From Leucobacter komagatae (GTDB lineage: Bacteria; Actinomycetota; Actinomycetes; Actinomycetales; Microbacteriaceae): a stretch of 64,000 nucleotides of DNA. Made by a program: the position numbers and the translations under genes. The stretch spans positions 868,001 through 932,000 of the forward strand of contig NZ_VFON01000001.1 of assembly GCF_006716085.1 (NCBI RefSeq). Reading direction: 5' to 3'. Positions 31,801 through 39,004 of this stretch are shown in pieces (within the stretch, counting starts at the first letter, position 1; each line of letters starts with the position of its first letter). Under the pieces are notes generated by a model, which did no database searches, was not told the origin of the DNA, and worked only from the letters and a program-made list of their open reading frames with translations.

Positions 31801-32110
31801 GGGCCTGCAGCGTCTTGCCGGCGCCGTCAACGACGATCGCCACGTCGGCGCTGTTTGACAGAGTGACTGTGGTTGGAAGCTCGTCGGGGAAGGCTGCCCC
31901 CAGCGTCACGGTCGTATCCGTGGTCGCGTCGTTGAAGGCAGCCCGAAGGTCGTCCACCGTATCAACCGTCACGGTGTCAACTGCGTGCGCTGGTGTGCTC
32001 AACAATGCCGTACCGAAGAGCATCGCGGAGACAGTGAGCAGGGCACCAATAGCGCGCGACCGCGACTTGGCAGCACCATGAACTATTGGGCTTGATGTGA
32101 TGAGCTCCAT
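28829..32110 (-). CDS. Large surface protein: beta-helix domain plus six Listeria-Bacteroides repeats
   Basis: 1093 residues. A signal peptide ends at TPAHA (about residue 43). Residues about 50-500 form a beta-helix region with Asn/Gly-rich turns (NSTFARNTAQDDGAAIFVEG, NSTFFGNTKASGRGG), followed by a linker. Six repeats of about 69 residues (roughly 640-1050) follow, each with the pattern TVTFDPxNG...DGFTFTGWTLxGxxYDFxTxVxxDITLVAxW, the InlB-B/Flg_new repeat. The C terminus has PPKPP, STGG, a membrane helix and RARR, a probable wall- or membrane-retention signal with a degenerate sortase motif. Likely an adhesin-like stalk protein. The gene stands alone, with a terminator behind it. Confidence 0.85.
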   Translation of the reverse strand: MELITSSPIVHGAAKSRSRAIGALLTVSAMLFGTALLSTPAHAVDTVTVDTVDDLRAAFNDATTDTTVTLGAAFPDELPTTVTLSNSADVAIVVDGAGKTLQAPPTGRHLSMTVGGSGSAVLSNLSLEPRSGATNGGLEVSLEGTAQAEVSALTISGLGQRAFGIGGSGSGHLLVEDVTLQGNSAGYASALGYGRGNADATTTMNNISVLENNGLSGGGYSGGAMLIGAGSRGAVTIQNSLFRDNSFVDGGSQPRGGAIAVHNSHVQLTLDNDLFEGNSTYSSTSPANADGGAVSVFNPNTTATGSLVVTNSTFARNTAQDDGAAIFVEGQNSSSSRPFTTNLTVKNSTFADNVSGGETSDTGGAIQASLRVDVNISNSTFFGNTKASGRGGVDFGVHTTFNSGGFQRPIGELSNNVFTRSNSVAGVFGSSFTCTGGVSCKVPTGQEDAHATGVFGSVNPSVGANGTAVIAGDSRAGSESKPVPTLAIVPPLTGSTPTASRIVTDDTGLAADQRGVAYRAAGPQDAGSFTMDYVRFDAATNGGSWSGLTPQLPGAQGTFVGDAAATNGWFEVAAPGASVPAPITDPTPPAGHTFVGWFDSATGGQAITAPIAAAAQTVYAQFQPNDYVVTFDPDNGEATSTETVAHGGTATEPTPPVKDGFTFTGWTLDGAPYDFATQVESDLTLVATWEEAEVPNHTVTFDPDNGEATSTVTVADGAAVEKPSADPVKDGFTFTGWMLDDAAYDFTAPVKGDLLLVAGWEEVEVPLHTVTFDPANGSATTAIQVADGDPVGEPADPIRDGFTFEGWTLNGSPYAFTTPVTADITLVATWAEIPVVTYTVTFDPDNGGDTFSQQVIAGETAARPGADPTREGYVFTGWTLNGAAYDFATAVSADITLIAGWELAPVGDHTVTFDPQNGETAFTVTVPHGGSAAKPADPIRDGYSFTGWTLSGAPYDFASAVVSDITLVAGWEAEAVVTHTVRFDPANGASVTQVKVAHGGTVARPADPVREGFTFTGWTRLGAAYDFATPVTADVTLVAGWSAIVAPPVHPPKPPTIESTGGDALLPAALAAALLLGLGAVAVVRARRLTLRG
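28985..30237. repeat. Six in-frame ~207-bp repeats encoding the Listeria-Bacteroides domains
   Basis: Approximate limits of the six diverged repeats in the surface-protein gene. Protein conservation is strongest at FDPxNG and GWTLxGxxYDF, and DNA identity between units is visible but imperfect. This suggests older duplications than the short satellites elsewhere in the window. Confidence 0.8.
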
Positions 32111-32246
32111 GCCAGCAACACTAAGAGTTATCTGTCGAATGTCAATGAGTTTTCAAGAAAACTCTCAACCGCATGGAAGATACATAGCCCAAGCGAACAA
32201 TCTGCCAATCGTCGGCCCCAGCGCGAATATCATACGTACACGAACA

Positions 32247-32275
32247 AACGGCTCTCCGCGGCCCGGAGAGCCGTT
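32247..32275. terminator. Terminator of the SUKH gene
   Basis: A 12-bp perfect stem (32247-32258 with 32264-32275, arm AACGGCTCTCCG) and five-base loop; on the minus strand it is followed by TGTTCGTG. It lies 28 bp past the stop of the leftward gene at 32303. Confidence 0.85.
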
Positions 32276-32302
32276 CTAGAACCGACCCGGCGCCACATCG
32301 AG

Positions 32303-32848
32303 CTACTGAAACGTCGCGGTAAGTTCGCGCGGCAGGAGTACGGTTTCGGGCGTATTCGCCGCGTTCCCCTGAGCGGCGATCGCCGTAAGCAGCGCCCTGA
32401 AGTCGGGGGCGATCTGATCCGTTGCCTCGAACTCGGGTTCTCGCCCGCTCACGACCACGCCGTCGGAGCGAACGGCGAGGTACCAATAGTTGTCGGCAAC
32501 TCCAAGTAAGATCGGCACGTGCTCGCGCCAAAAGGCAGCTATCTTGAGCTTCTCTGTTTCACTCACGGCGGCCTCGATGCTGATGCGCCGAAATTCATCC
32601 CACGCGAAGGGTTCGCCACTCGCGTTGTAGTCCTCCTGGCTGAGGAACCAGACGGTCTGGTCAGAACTCGAAAGCTCCCCAAAGCGGGCACCCCACGCCT
32701 CAAGCAGGGCACTTGACCCCTCAAACCCCGAGAGTGGTCCTCCCATATCCCCTCGATCGTGGTTGAACTTGCCGCTGCCGCGGCAACACCAGCCGACGCC
32801 AGAAAGCCGCGCGATAGCCGAATCGATAAGCGCCGCGTCTGTGGGCAT
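32303..32848 (-). CDS. SUKH (SMI1/KNR4-like) domain protein
   Basis: 181 residues from ATG 32848, which follows a very G-rich GGAGGGGGGGAAG ribosome site; longer readings lack one. The core FAWDEFRRISIEAAVSETEKL, then FWREHVPILLGVADNYWYLAVRSDGVVVSGREPEFEATDQIAPDFRALL is the SMI1/KNR4 fold with its Gly-Val-Ala-Asp and hydrophobic strand pattern. Stand-alone SUKH proteins are frequent immunity proteins against contact-dependent or polymorphic toxins. No toxin gene is recognised next to it, so it may be an orphan immunity gene. It diverges from a DUF1877 gene across a direct repeat. Confidence 0.7.
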   Translation of the reverse strand: MPTDAALIDSAIARLSGVGWCCRGSGKFNHDRGDMGGPLSGFEGSSALLEAWGARFGELSSSDQTVWFLSQEDYNASGEPFAWDEFRRISIEAAVSETEKLKIAAFWREHVPILLGVADNYWYLAVRSDGVVVSGREPEFEATDQIAPDFRALLTAIAAQGNAANTPETVLLPRELTATFQ

Positions 32849-32963
32849 CGCTTCCCCCCCCTCCAAACAGAATCGAGGCCTGCACCTGGGCGACAATTCT
32901 GGCAGACGCAGGTTCCGCGCGCCACGATCCGGGGCCGCTACGCTAGTCGGGTGGCCAGGCATG

Positions 32964-33005
32964 GCCCTGCCAATCGACAGAAATTGCCCTGCCAATCGAC
33001 AGAAA
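32964..33005. repeat. Two copies of a 20-bp direct repeat in a divergent promoter region
   Basis: GCCCTGCCAATCGACAGAAA occurs at 32964-32983 and 32986-33005, spaced by TT. It lies between the SUKH and DUF1877 genes, 13 bp before the latter's start. It could be a duplicated binding site or a recent 22-bp slippage event. Confidence 0.9.
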
Positions 33006-33017
33006 GCGATACACGGT

Positions 33018-33503
33018 TTGCAACTCGGACTTCACTTCCGGCTCACTGACGAGCAGATCGCACCAGTGCTTGCGGCCGCTGGCGACGACGCCCTCCTCAC
33101 CGTCCTCACGACCTACGAAGAAGACCCCACTGTGTTCACGCTCGCATGCGAGACCGACAAGGCATGGGACCCGATCGCCTGCGCACTGTCGCCCGCCGGA
33201 GATGAGGGCCCGTGGCCGGCGCGCGGCGTGATCGGCGGTTCGCGCTCACTCCAGCAGGACGACGACGAATCCTGGGTCACCTATCTCACGCCAGCAGAGG
33301 CCGCTGAAGTCGCCACCTACCTGGAGTACCTCACCGACGCAGACTTCTCCCGCGCATACGCCGAAATGCCTGAGGAGCTCCGCAACCCCGAGTTCGGGCA
33401 AGATGAAGAGTCGTACGCGCTTGGAGCGCTGTCAGGGCTCCGGGAATTCTTCCTTGCTGCGCGGGACGAGCACGCCCACGTCGTGTTTAACGTGCTGCAC
33501 TAG
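33018..33503 (+). CDS. DUF1877 (YfbM-like) family protein
   Basis: 161 residues from a proposed TTG 33018, which gives the family-like N terminus (M)QLGLHFRLTDEQIAPVLAA; a ribosome site is weak (AGAAAG). CETDKAWDPIACALSP (about 44-59) is the conserved DUF1877 segment with its Lys-Ala-Trp. The function of the family is unknown; members often sit beside SUKH or polymorphic-toxin immunity genes, which fits the divergent neighbour here. The end overlaps the stop of the convergent membrane-protein gene by four bases. Confidence 0.7.
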   Translation: MQLGLHFRLTDEQIAPVLAAAGDDALLTVLTTYEEDPTVFTLACETDKAWDPIACALSPAGDEGPWPARGVIGGSRSLQQDDDESWVTYLTPAEAAEVATYLEYLTDADFSRAYAEMPEELRNPEFGQDEESYALGALSGLREFFLAARDEHAHVVFNVLH

Positions 33504-33931
33504 GTCGTTGAGTTCTCGCCGTCGTCGGTTCGACAGAGCTTCAGCCATAACCCCAGAACATAGCCCAGGACGGCGACCGTAAGCGCGCTGACGAACGAGA
33601 ATGCGTCGGGCCACAGCCGTTCGAGCGAGGCGTACGCCACCCAGAACACGCCCGCGGCGGTCGGGGCGAGCCAGTTGAACAGGAACCCTGTCTTGGCTGT
33701 GACGGCGAGCGAGATGAAGTGACCAAGCAGAAACGTCGCGATCGCCGTGACTGTTGCATAGCCAGCTGCGCCAAGCGACCAACCGGCGACACCATCAGCA
33801 TCCCAGTGCATCACAACGCCCTGGGCAGGCACCGTGAGCCAGGCGAGCCCGGCTGCCACCAGTGCGATCGCTATCTCCACAAAGATGGGGCGCACAGGTC
33901 CAGACGACTCCGTTCCCTCGCCTACGCTCAT
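33500..33931 (-). CDS. DUF1648-like membrane protein
   Basis: 143 residues from ATG 33931. Three to four hydrophobic segments are predicted. The first loop, VPAQGVVMHWDADGVAGWSLG, matches the DUF1648 pattern (V-x-x-H-W-x-x-x-G), found in SdpI-like immunity proteins and other small membrane proteins. A longer reading to 34000 is less likely. It could provide immunity or signalling at the membrane, but this is inference from a short motif. Confidence 0.6.
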   Translation of the reverse strand: MSVGEGTESSGPVRPIFVEIAIALVAAGLAWLTVPAQGVVMHWDADGVAGWSLGAAGYATVTAIATFLLGHFISLAVTAKTGFLFNWLAPTAAGVFWVAYASLERLWPDAFSFVSALTVAVLGYVLGLWLKLCRTDDGENSTT

Positions 33932-34022
33932 AGTGGCCACCCTAGCAACCCCCGGACTCATCGTCGCGCACCTCGCGCAAAGAGTGCGCGTACCCGCCAA
34001 GAAGGTCCCCTAGACTGCACTC

Positions 34023-34538
34023 ATGAAGCTCCGTGGCCCCTCGCTCCTTTTTGCTGCCTGGGCAATTCACGATGTCGAAGAGGCCCTGGCCTTCCCCGCT
34101 ACATGTGAGCATCTCGCTGCACGATCGGGCGTTGGGGCCCTTCGGCTGGACGCGCGTCAGTCTTGGTTCGCGGTGGGGCTGATGGGAATCGCGGTAGCGA
34201 CGGCCTGTTGGCAGGGGGCACGAACTGGCGGGCGCTCTCGGCTGTATCGGGCGACAGTGGCTGGGCTTGAGGCGCACGTTTACACCCATATCGCTGGGTC
34301 GCTTGCGCTCCGACGGTACACGGCCGGTGCCGCCACCGCAGTCCCGGTTATGCTGCCAGGCGCGCGGGCGGCTCGAAATGAGCTTCGGCTGTTGGGACAA
34401 CCGGTCAATTCTCAGGATCTCGCTCGGGGCGCGTCTCTGCTCGTCCCTACGGCGGTGCTCAGTCAGCTAGTGGCCAGGTTGGTGCCGCGACGAGAGAAAG
34501 GTCGCTCGCACGTTAGTCGCACGCTTCAGCGACGCTGA
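34023..34538 (+). CDS. HXXEE domain membrane protein
   Basis: 171 residues. FAAWAIHDVEEALAFPATCEHLA (about 10-32) contains the H-x-x-E-E signature that names this integral membrane family. Further hydrophobic segments follow near 47-65, 90-110 and 130-155. Function unknown; the His/Glu set suggests a metal site in the membrane. TAGACT six bases before the ATG and no ribosome site indicate a leaderless transcript. Confidence 0.7.
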   Translation: MKLRGPSLLFAAWAIHDVEEALAFPATCEHLAARSGVGALRLDARQSWFAVGLMGIAVATACWQGARTGGRSRLYRATVAGLEAHVYTHIAGSLALRRYTAGAATAVPVMLPGARAARNELRLLGQPVNSQDLARGASLLVPTAVLSQLVARLVPRREKGRSHVSRTLQRR

Positions 34539-34648
34539 TCCGCTGGCACCGAGAGTTGCGCTACCAGTCCATTCCGCTCACGGGCAACGCCCCTTCCGCT
34601 GAGGTGCGTAAGCCAGCCAGTTGGCCAGCCGCGATGAAGTGTCTTGGC

Positions 34649-35062
34649 TCAGCTCGCGACCTCGGCACCGCAGCTCGGGCAGTTCAGCACATTCGCGGGG
34701 TTTGTGCCGCTCCGCCGCATCCTCGTGGGCAGCGCGGCCCTGCACGACCCACATCGCCATATGCGTGCGATGACGATGCTTCGCGCCAGCCCGAGTAGCA
34801 GCAGCGCCCAGCACAGGCAGAGCAGCGTGCCCCAGAACGGGAGGTCACGCCAGACAAGGAACACCGCCAGGACTGCTCCCATCATCACCGACGTGAGTGC
34901 GAAGAGCGCCAGCTGAACCCTCCGGTACCGCTGTGGCGGTAGCTGCGACGTAATGGCGCCGGGGTTTCGCTCAGTCCACGCCCAGACGCGCCACACGCAG
35001 ATCGCGAGCACGACGAGCCCGCCTGCGACAATCCAAACCTCAAGCGGCACGATAAACTTCAC
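34649..35062 (-). CDS. Membrane protein with C-terminal zinc ribbon
   Basis: 137 residues from GTG 35062. Three hydrophobic stretches (about 5-25, 48-68, 75-95) are followed by CGSC ... CPSC (about 104 and 129), a four-cysteine zinc-ribbon pattern expected on the cytoplasmic face. It begins 21 bp after the mutM stop on the same strand, so it may be transcribed with mutM. No family recognised. Confidence 0.6.
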   Translation of the reverse strand: MKFIVPLEVWIVAGGLVVLAICVWRVWAWTERNPGAITSQLPPQRYRRVQLALFALTSVMMGAVLAVFLVWRDLPFWGTLLCLCWALLLLGLARSIVIARIWRCGSCRAALPTRMRRSGTNPANVLNCPSCGAEVAS

Positions 35063-35083
35063 CCGGATTCAACAGCTCCACGG

Positions 35084-36085
35084 CTACGAAGACTTTCGCC
35101 GCTGGCACCGCGGGCAGTAGTGGCTCGACCGCCCGCCGAATGGGACGCGCTTGATCGCGGTGCCGCAGCGCGGGCAAGCCTCTCCCCCGCGGCCATAGGC
35201 ATTCAGGGAGTGCGCAAAATAACCGGCCTGCCCGTTCACGTTGACGTACTGCTCGTCGAAGCTCGTGCCGCCCTCGGCGAGCGCCTGATCGAAAACCTCG
35301 CGAAGGTGGTGCAGCAGCGCGACCGCTCCCCGCGGCGAGATCGCCGCCCCCGGGGTGTCGGGGTGCACGCGGGCACGCCACAGCGTCTCGTCTGCATAGA
35401 TATTGCCGACACCGCTGACGATGCGCTGATCGAGCAGCAGCTTCTTCGCCCCGACGCCGCGCGACCGGATCGCGGTGACGAACCCGGCGTCGTCGAAGTA
35501 CTCATCGAGCGGATCGCGCGCGATGTGTGCGGCCTGCGCCGGGATCGACCCGGCCGGCGCCGTGGGCGTCAGCGTGTCGAGCGCGAGCGAGCCAAAGAGG
35601 CGCTGATCCGAGAAGTCGAGCCTGAGCTCGCCGTGTTCGGGGTGCTCGATCCAGGTCCGGATCCGCACATGCCTGTCATCTGCCGCGTCGGTCGCGCGGA
35701 GCAGCATCTGCCCGCTCATGCCGAGATGCGCGAGGAGTGCCGTGTCGGGGTCGCCGGGGCCGCCGTGCTCTCCGGGGCCGCCGGCGCCTTCGGGGACCCC
35801 GGGCCTCGCGGTGTCGGGCGCGAGCGGGATCCACAGAAACTTGCCCCGCCGCAGCGGCGCCGTGAGCGTGCGCCCGGTGAGGCGGCGCTCGAAGTCACCG
35901 GCCCGCCCGCGGCCCGTCTCCGCGGAGAGGGTGCGGCCGTGCCCGCCAAGGCCCGGTTCCTCGCCAACGGGCGTGTGGCGTTTGAGCGCCCGCGGATCCA
36001 TCACCTCAACGGCGAGGACGCGCGCGCCGGTGACGGCCGGGGCGAGGCCCGCGCGCACGACCTCAACCTCGGGTAGCTCGGGCAT
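35084..36085 (-). CDS. mutM: Formamidopyrimidine-DNA glycosylase
   Basis: 333 residues. It removes 8-oxoguanine and Fapy lesions and nicks the abasic site. The N terminus PELPEVE supplies the catalytic Pro and Glu after Met removal, RRGKFLW carries the conserved Lys (about 80), GMSGQM follows, and the C-terminal zinc finger is CPRCGTAIKRVPFGGRSSHYCPRC with the phosphate-binding Arg. The protein is about 40 residues longer than usual because of a Gly/Pro-rich loop (RPGVPEGAGGPGEHGGPGD, near 95) and an extra loop near 45. The ATG directly follows the rnc stop (TAGATG). Confidence 0.96.
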   Translation of the reverse strand: MPELPEVEVVRAGLAPAVTGARVLAVEVMDPRALKRHTPVGEEPGLGGHGRTLSAETGRGRAGDFERRLTGRTLTAPLRRGKFLWIPLAPDTARPGVPEGAGGPGEHGGPGDPDTALLAHLGMSGQMLLRATDAADDRHVRIRTWIEHPEHGELRLDFSDQRLFGSLALDTLTPTAPAGSIPAQAAHIARDPLDEYFDDAGFVTAIRSRGVGAKKLLLDQRIVSGVGNIYADETLWRARVHPDTPGAAISPRGAVALLHHLREVFDQALAEGGTSFDEQYVNVNGQAGYFAHSLNAYGRGGEACPRCGTAIKRVPFGGRSSHYCPRCQRRKSS

Positions 36086-36916
36086 CTACGCGCGTCCGGC
36101 GGCCGGGGCTCCAGGCTGCGCGACCAAGGCCGGATCAGCCTTGCTGCTGTGCCGCGCTTTGCGCCCCGAACGGGCAGCGCGGGCAGCGCGCAGCTGGGCT
36201 GCCGCGTCTCGGGCGGCGGCGAGCTCCGCTACCTTCTTGCTCGTACCCTCGCCGCGACCGACGACATCGCCGAGCCGCACGGTTGACGTGAACACGCGCG
36301 CGTGGTCTGGGCCGGTTCCCTCGGTGTCGTAGGCGGGGCTCGGGAGACCGCGAGTGGCGGCCTCCTTCTGGAGTGTCGTCTTCGGGTCGAGTACCTCGGT
36401 AAACCGGTCTGGGTCGTCGAGCAGCGGGTCAATGAGCTGCAGCACGAACCTCGCGGCGGTGTCGGGGTCGGTCGACAGGAAGACCGCACCGATGACAGCT
36501 TCGACAGTGTCGGCAAGGATCGAGTCCTTGTCGCGGCCGCCGGTCTGCTCCTCCCCCTTGCCGAGCCGCAGCTCGGCTCCGAGGTCGAGGCCGCGGGCGA
36601 CCTCGGCGAGCGCGAGCGTCGACACGAGCGCTGCACGGCGCTTCGCGAGCTCGCCCTCGGTGAGGTCTGGGTGCTCGCGGTAGAGCTTCACCGTGACCGC
36701 CTGTCCGAGGATTGAGTCGCCGAGAAACTCGAGGCGCTCGTTGTGCGGGGCTGCCCCGTGCTCGTAGGCCCACGAACGGTGGGTCAGCGCGAGCTCGAGC
36801 AGCTCCTGGTCAACCGCAACGTCGAACGCGTGAAGAAAGCCGCCTGGCACTCCCTGAGGGGTGCCCGACGGCTCTCCGTGTTCGTGTCGCGGGAGTGAGT
36901 GATCATTCCCCTTCAC
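36086..36916 (-). CDS. rnc: Ribonuclease III
   Basis: 276 residues. It cleaves double-stranded RNA in rRNA processing and mRNA turnover. The catalytic signature is ERLEFLGDSILG (about 43-54) with the metal ligands Glu/Asp, and DTVEAVIGAVFLS (about 138) holds the second set. A double-stranded-RNA-binding domain follows at about 175-245. The C-terminal tail is basic and Ala-rich. It sits between rpmF and mutM, the usual actinobacterial order; the stop abuts the mutM start. Confidence 0.97.
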   Translation of the reverse strand: MKGNDHSLPRHEHGEPSGTPQGVPGGFLHAFDVAVDQELLELALTHRSWAYEHGAAPHNERLEFLGDSILGQAVTVKLYREHPDLTEGELAKRRAALVSTLALAEVARGLDLGAELRLGKGEEQTGGRDKDSILADTVEAVIGAVFLSTDPDTAARFVLQLIDPLLDDPDRFTEVLDPKTTLQKEAATRGLPSPAYDTEGTGPDHARVFTSTVRLGDVVGRGEGTSKKVAELAAARDAAAQLRAARAARSGRKARHSSKADPALVAQPGAPAAGRA

Positions 36917-36925
36917 GGGTAAGTC

Positions 36926-37129
36926 TTACGCGTCAGCTACGCGGCGACCCTTGTACTCGAGGAACAGAGCGTTGCCCTGCGAGTCCTCGACCACGCGGGC
37001 GCGGTGCGGGAGGCTGTATACGGTCTTGCCGTTCTCGACAGTCTTGACGAGTGCGGGTACCGAAGCCTTCCACGCCGAACGGCGGTGACGGGTGTTCGAA
37101 CGCGACATCTTGCGCTTGGGAACAGCCAT
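36926..37129 (-). CDS. rpmF: 50S ribosomal protein bL32
   Basis: 67 residues from ATG 37129 with AGGAAAGAG upstream. [21 protein letters not shown] is the invariant bL32 N terminus. This version has no zinc-binding Cys pair, so it is the zinc-independent form. It lies 9 bp before rnc and 13 bp after DUF177, in the standard cluster. Confidence 0.98.
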   Translation of the reverse strand: MAVPKRKMSRSNTRHRRSAWKASVPALVKTVENGKTVYSLPHRARVVEDSQGNALFLEYKGRRVADA

Positions 37130-37142
37130 GATGCTCTCTTTC

Positions 37143-37688
37143 CTAGTTACTCTCAGATTCGGGCACACCCGAACCTAATGATTCTACAGCCTTGAAGTCA
37201 GCCAGTGCCGCCCAACGCGGATCAACATCCACATTAGTCGCCATCGCAGCCTCGGCATCGCGCAACTCGCCGGACTCGGGATCGAGCCCAGGGCAGTCCG
37301 GGCGACACACAGGCTGGAACGGCAGTGCAAGCACTACCGCGTCTCGGAGCGGGGGTTCAAGATCCACGTGATCACCGTGAACCCCATACTCGTCGGCCTC
37401 CGTAGGAGTATACGCGAAAAGTTCCTGAAATTCGACTTCAAATGGCGCGGTGAAATCGCGGAGGCAACGACCGCACTCCGCGTGCATCGTCGAGCGCACC
37501 GTAGCAGAGACGAGGATGCCCTCGTGTACTGATTCGAGGCGCACATCGAGCGACAGCTTTTCGCCCTCAGGGATCGAGGCAAGCGCTTCGCCGAAGCGGT
37601 CGGGAACGACGATGTCGATCTCGCGCTCGCGCATCTCCCCCGGGCGGTTCATGATGTCGCGAACGCTCTCCTCATAGAGCCGCGCCAT
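37143..37688 (-). CDS. DUF177 (YceD) family protein
   Basis: 181 residues. The family gene is nearly always found before rpmF and has been implicated in 23S rRNA accumulation. CGRCLRDF (about 73-80) and [13 protein letters not shown] (about 128-140) are the characteristic cysteine segments. Its ATG overlaps the coaD stop by one base (TAATG), implying translational coupling. Confidence 0.92.
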   Translation of the reverse strand: MARLYEESVRDIMNRPGEMREREIDIVVPDRFGEALASIPEGEKLSLDVRLESVHEGILVSATVRSTMHAECGRCLRDFTAPFEVEFQELFAYTPTEADEYGVHGDHVDLEPPLRDAVVLALPFQPVCRPDCPGLDPESGELRDAEAAMATNVDVDPRWAALADFKAVESLGSGVPESESN

Positions 37689-38182
37689 TATGCGGGCCTC
37701 GTCGAAGCGAGGAAGCGGGCGACGGCAGCAGGAACGTACGGGCTCACGTCACCGCCGAGCGACGACACCTGCCGCACCAGCGTGCTCGACACGTGCGCGT
37801 GCGACGGCTCGGGCAGCATGAAGACGGTCTCGACGCCCGCGAGGCTGCGGTTCATCAGCACCATGGGCGTCTCGTACGCAACGTCAAGCTGCGAACGAAT
37901 GCCCTTCACGAGAACGGAAGCGCCGACCTCGGTGCAGTAGTCGACGAGAAGGCCGACCGACCACGAGGCAACGATGATGTTGTCTGGGGTCTCGGGGTCT
38001 TCGTCGAGCGACTGCTGGATCAGTGCCATGCGCTCCGAAATCGGCAGCATCGCCGACTTCCCTGGATTGTGGACGACTAGTACGTGGACCTCGTCGAAGA
38101 CTGCCGCTGCGCGGCGGATGACGTCGAGGTGGCCCAGGGTGATCGGGTCGAACGACCCGGGAACCACTGCGATTTTGCTCAT
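37688..38182 (-). CDS. coaD: Phosphopantetheine adenylyltransferase
   Basis: 164 residues from ATG 38182, which gives [22 protein letters not shown]. The nucleotidyltransferase motif [11 protein letters not shown] (about 7-17) and the ISSTLVR-like C-terminal motif ([10 protein letters not shown], about 127) are present. It converts 4'-phosphopantetheine and ATP to dephospho-CoA. A longer reading to 38239 is rejected. The gene follows the response regulator by 34 bp and precedes DUF177 in an operon-like run. Confidence 0.96.
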   Translation of the reverse strand: MSKIAVVPGSFDPITLGHLDVIRRAAAVFDEVHVLVVHNPGKSAMLPISERMALIQQSLDEDPETPDNIIVASWSVGLLVDYCTEVGASVLVKGIRSQLDVAYETPMVLMNRSLAGVETVFMLPEPSHAHVSSTLVRQVSSLGGDVSPYVPAAVARFLASTRPA

Positions 38183-38216
38183 GCCTCTACAGTACGCGGT
38201 TGTGGCGAGAGTTGCC

Positions 38217-38927
38217 CTACAGTCCGTGCTGCTTTGCAAAGATTACGGCGTGCACGCGGTCGCGCAGCTGCAGTTTTGAGAGGACCCTGCCAACGTGCGT
38301 CTTCACGGTCGACTCGGAAAGGAACAGTTCGGCGCCGATCTCGGTGTTGTTTTTTCCGTCAGCAATGAGCTTGAGCACGTCGAGTTCGCGTTCCGTGAGT
38401 TCGCTGAGTTCGGCGGCCACGGGCGCGTCGCTTCCGGGCCCGGGCGCCGCGAACAGTGCAGCCGGCGCTGCCCCGCCCGTCTCGCGCATCCGCTCGATCA
38501 TGCGGGCCGTCACCGCGGGCGCCATCGCGGCATCCCCGCTCGCAACCCGCCGGATCGCGTCGACGAGCTCCGTCGGTCGCGCATCTTTGAGCAGGAACCC
38601 GCTCGCGCCGGCCTGGATCGCGCCGATCGCGTACTCGTCGAGGTCGAATGTCGTGAGCACGAGCACGCGGGTCGCCGGGAACTCGGCGACGATGCGCTTC
38701 GTCGCGTCGATGCCGTTCATGCCCGGCATGCGCACATCCATGAGTACGACGTCGCAACCGCTCCCCTCGCCCGAGAGCCTCGCGAGCTCGGCGAGCGCCT
38801 CACCGCCGTCACCGGCTTCGGCGACAACCTCCATGTCGGTCTCTGACAGCAGCACGAGGCGGAAGCCGGTGCGGATCAGCTCCTGGTCGTCGACGAGCAT
38901 GATTCTGGTGCGGGTGGAATCGCTCAC
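38217..38927 (-). CDS. NarL/LuxR-type response regulator
   Basis: 236 residues. The receiver has the acidic pair DD (about 13-14), the phosphorylatable Asp in [13 protein letters not shown] (about 62), Thr in LVLTTFD and Lys in GFLLKDA. The C-terminal LuxR helix-turn-helix is [43 protein letters not shown] (about 177-219). It pairs with the histidine kinase 77 bp upstream and probably controls the ABC exporter genes in the same run. Confidence 0.95.
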   Translation of the reverse strand: MSDSTRTRIMLVDDQELIRTGFRLVLLSETDMEVVAEAGDGGEALAELARLSGEGSGCDVVLMDVRMPGMNGIDATKRIVAEFPATRVLVLTTFDLDEYAIGAIQAGASGFLLKDARPTELVDAIRRVASGDAAMAPAVTARMIERMRETGGAAPAALFAAPGPGSDAPVAAELSELTERELDVLKLIADGKNNTEIGAELFLSESTVKTHVGRVLSKLQLRDRVHAVIFAKQHGL

Positions 38928-39004
38928 GGTCGCGCCTCTCCGATCGGTATGTCGTTGGGTATCAGTCTATGCCGCAGCCCCGGCGAGCTACTGGGCACGC
39001 GCAA

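Noticed and set aside
10205..35083. Prophage or integrative element between smc and mutM
   Set aside because: No integrase, attachment-site duplication, capsid or conjugation genes were recognised. The region looks like accreted accessory genes.
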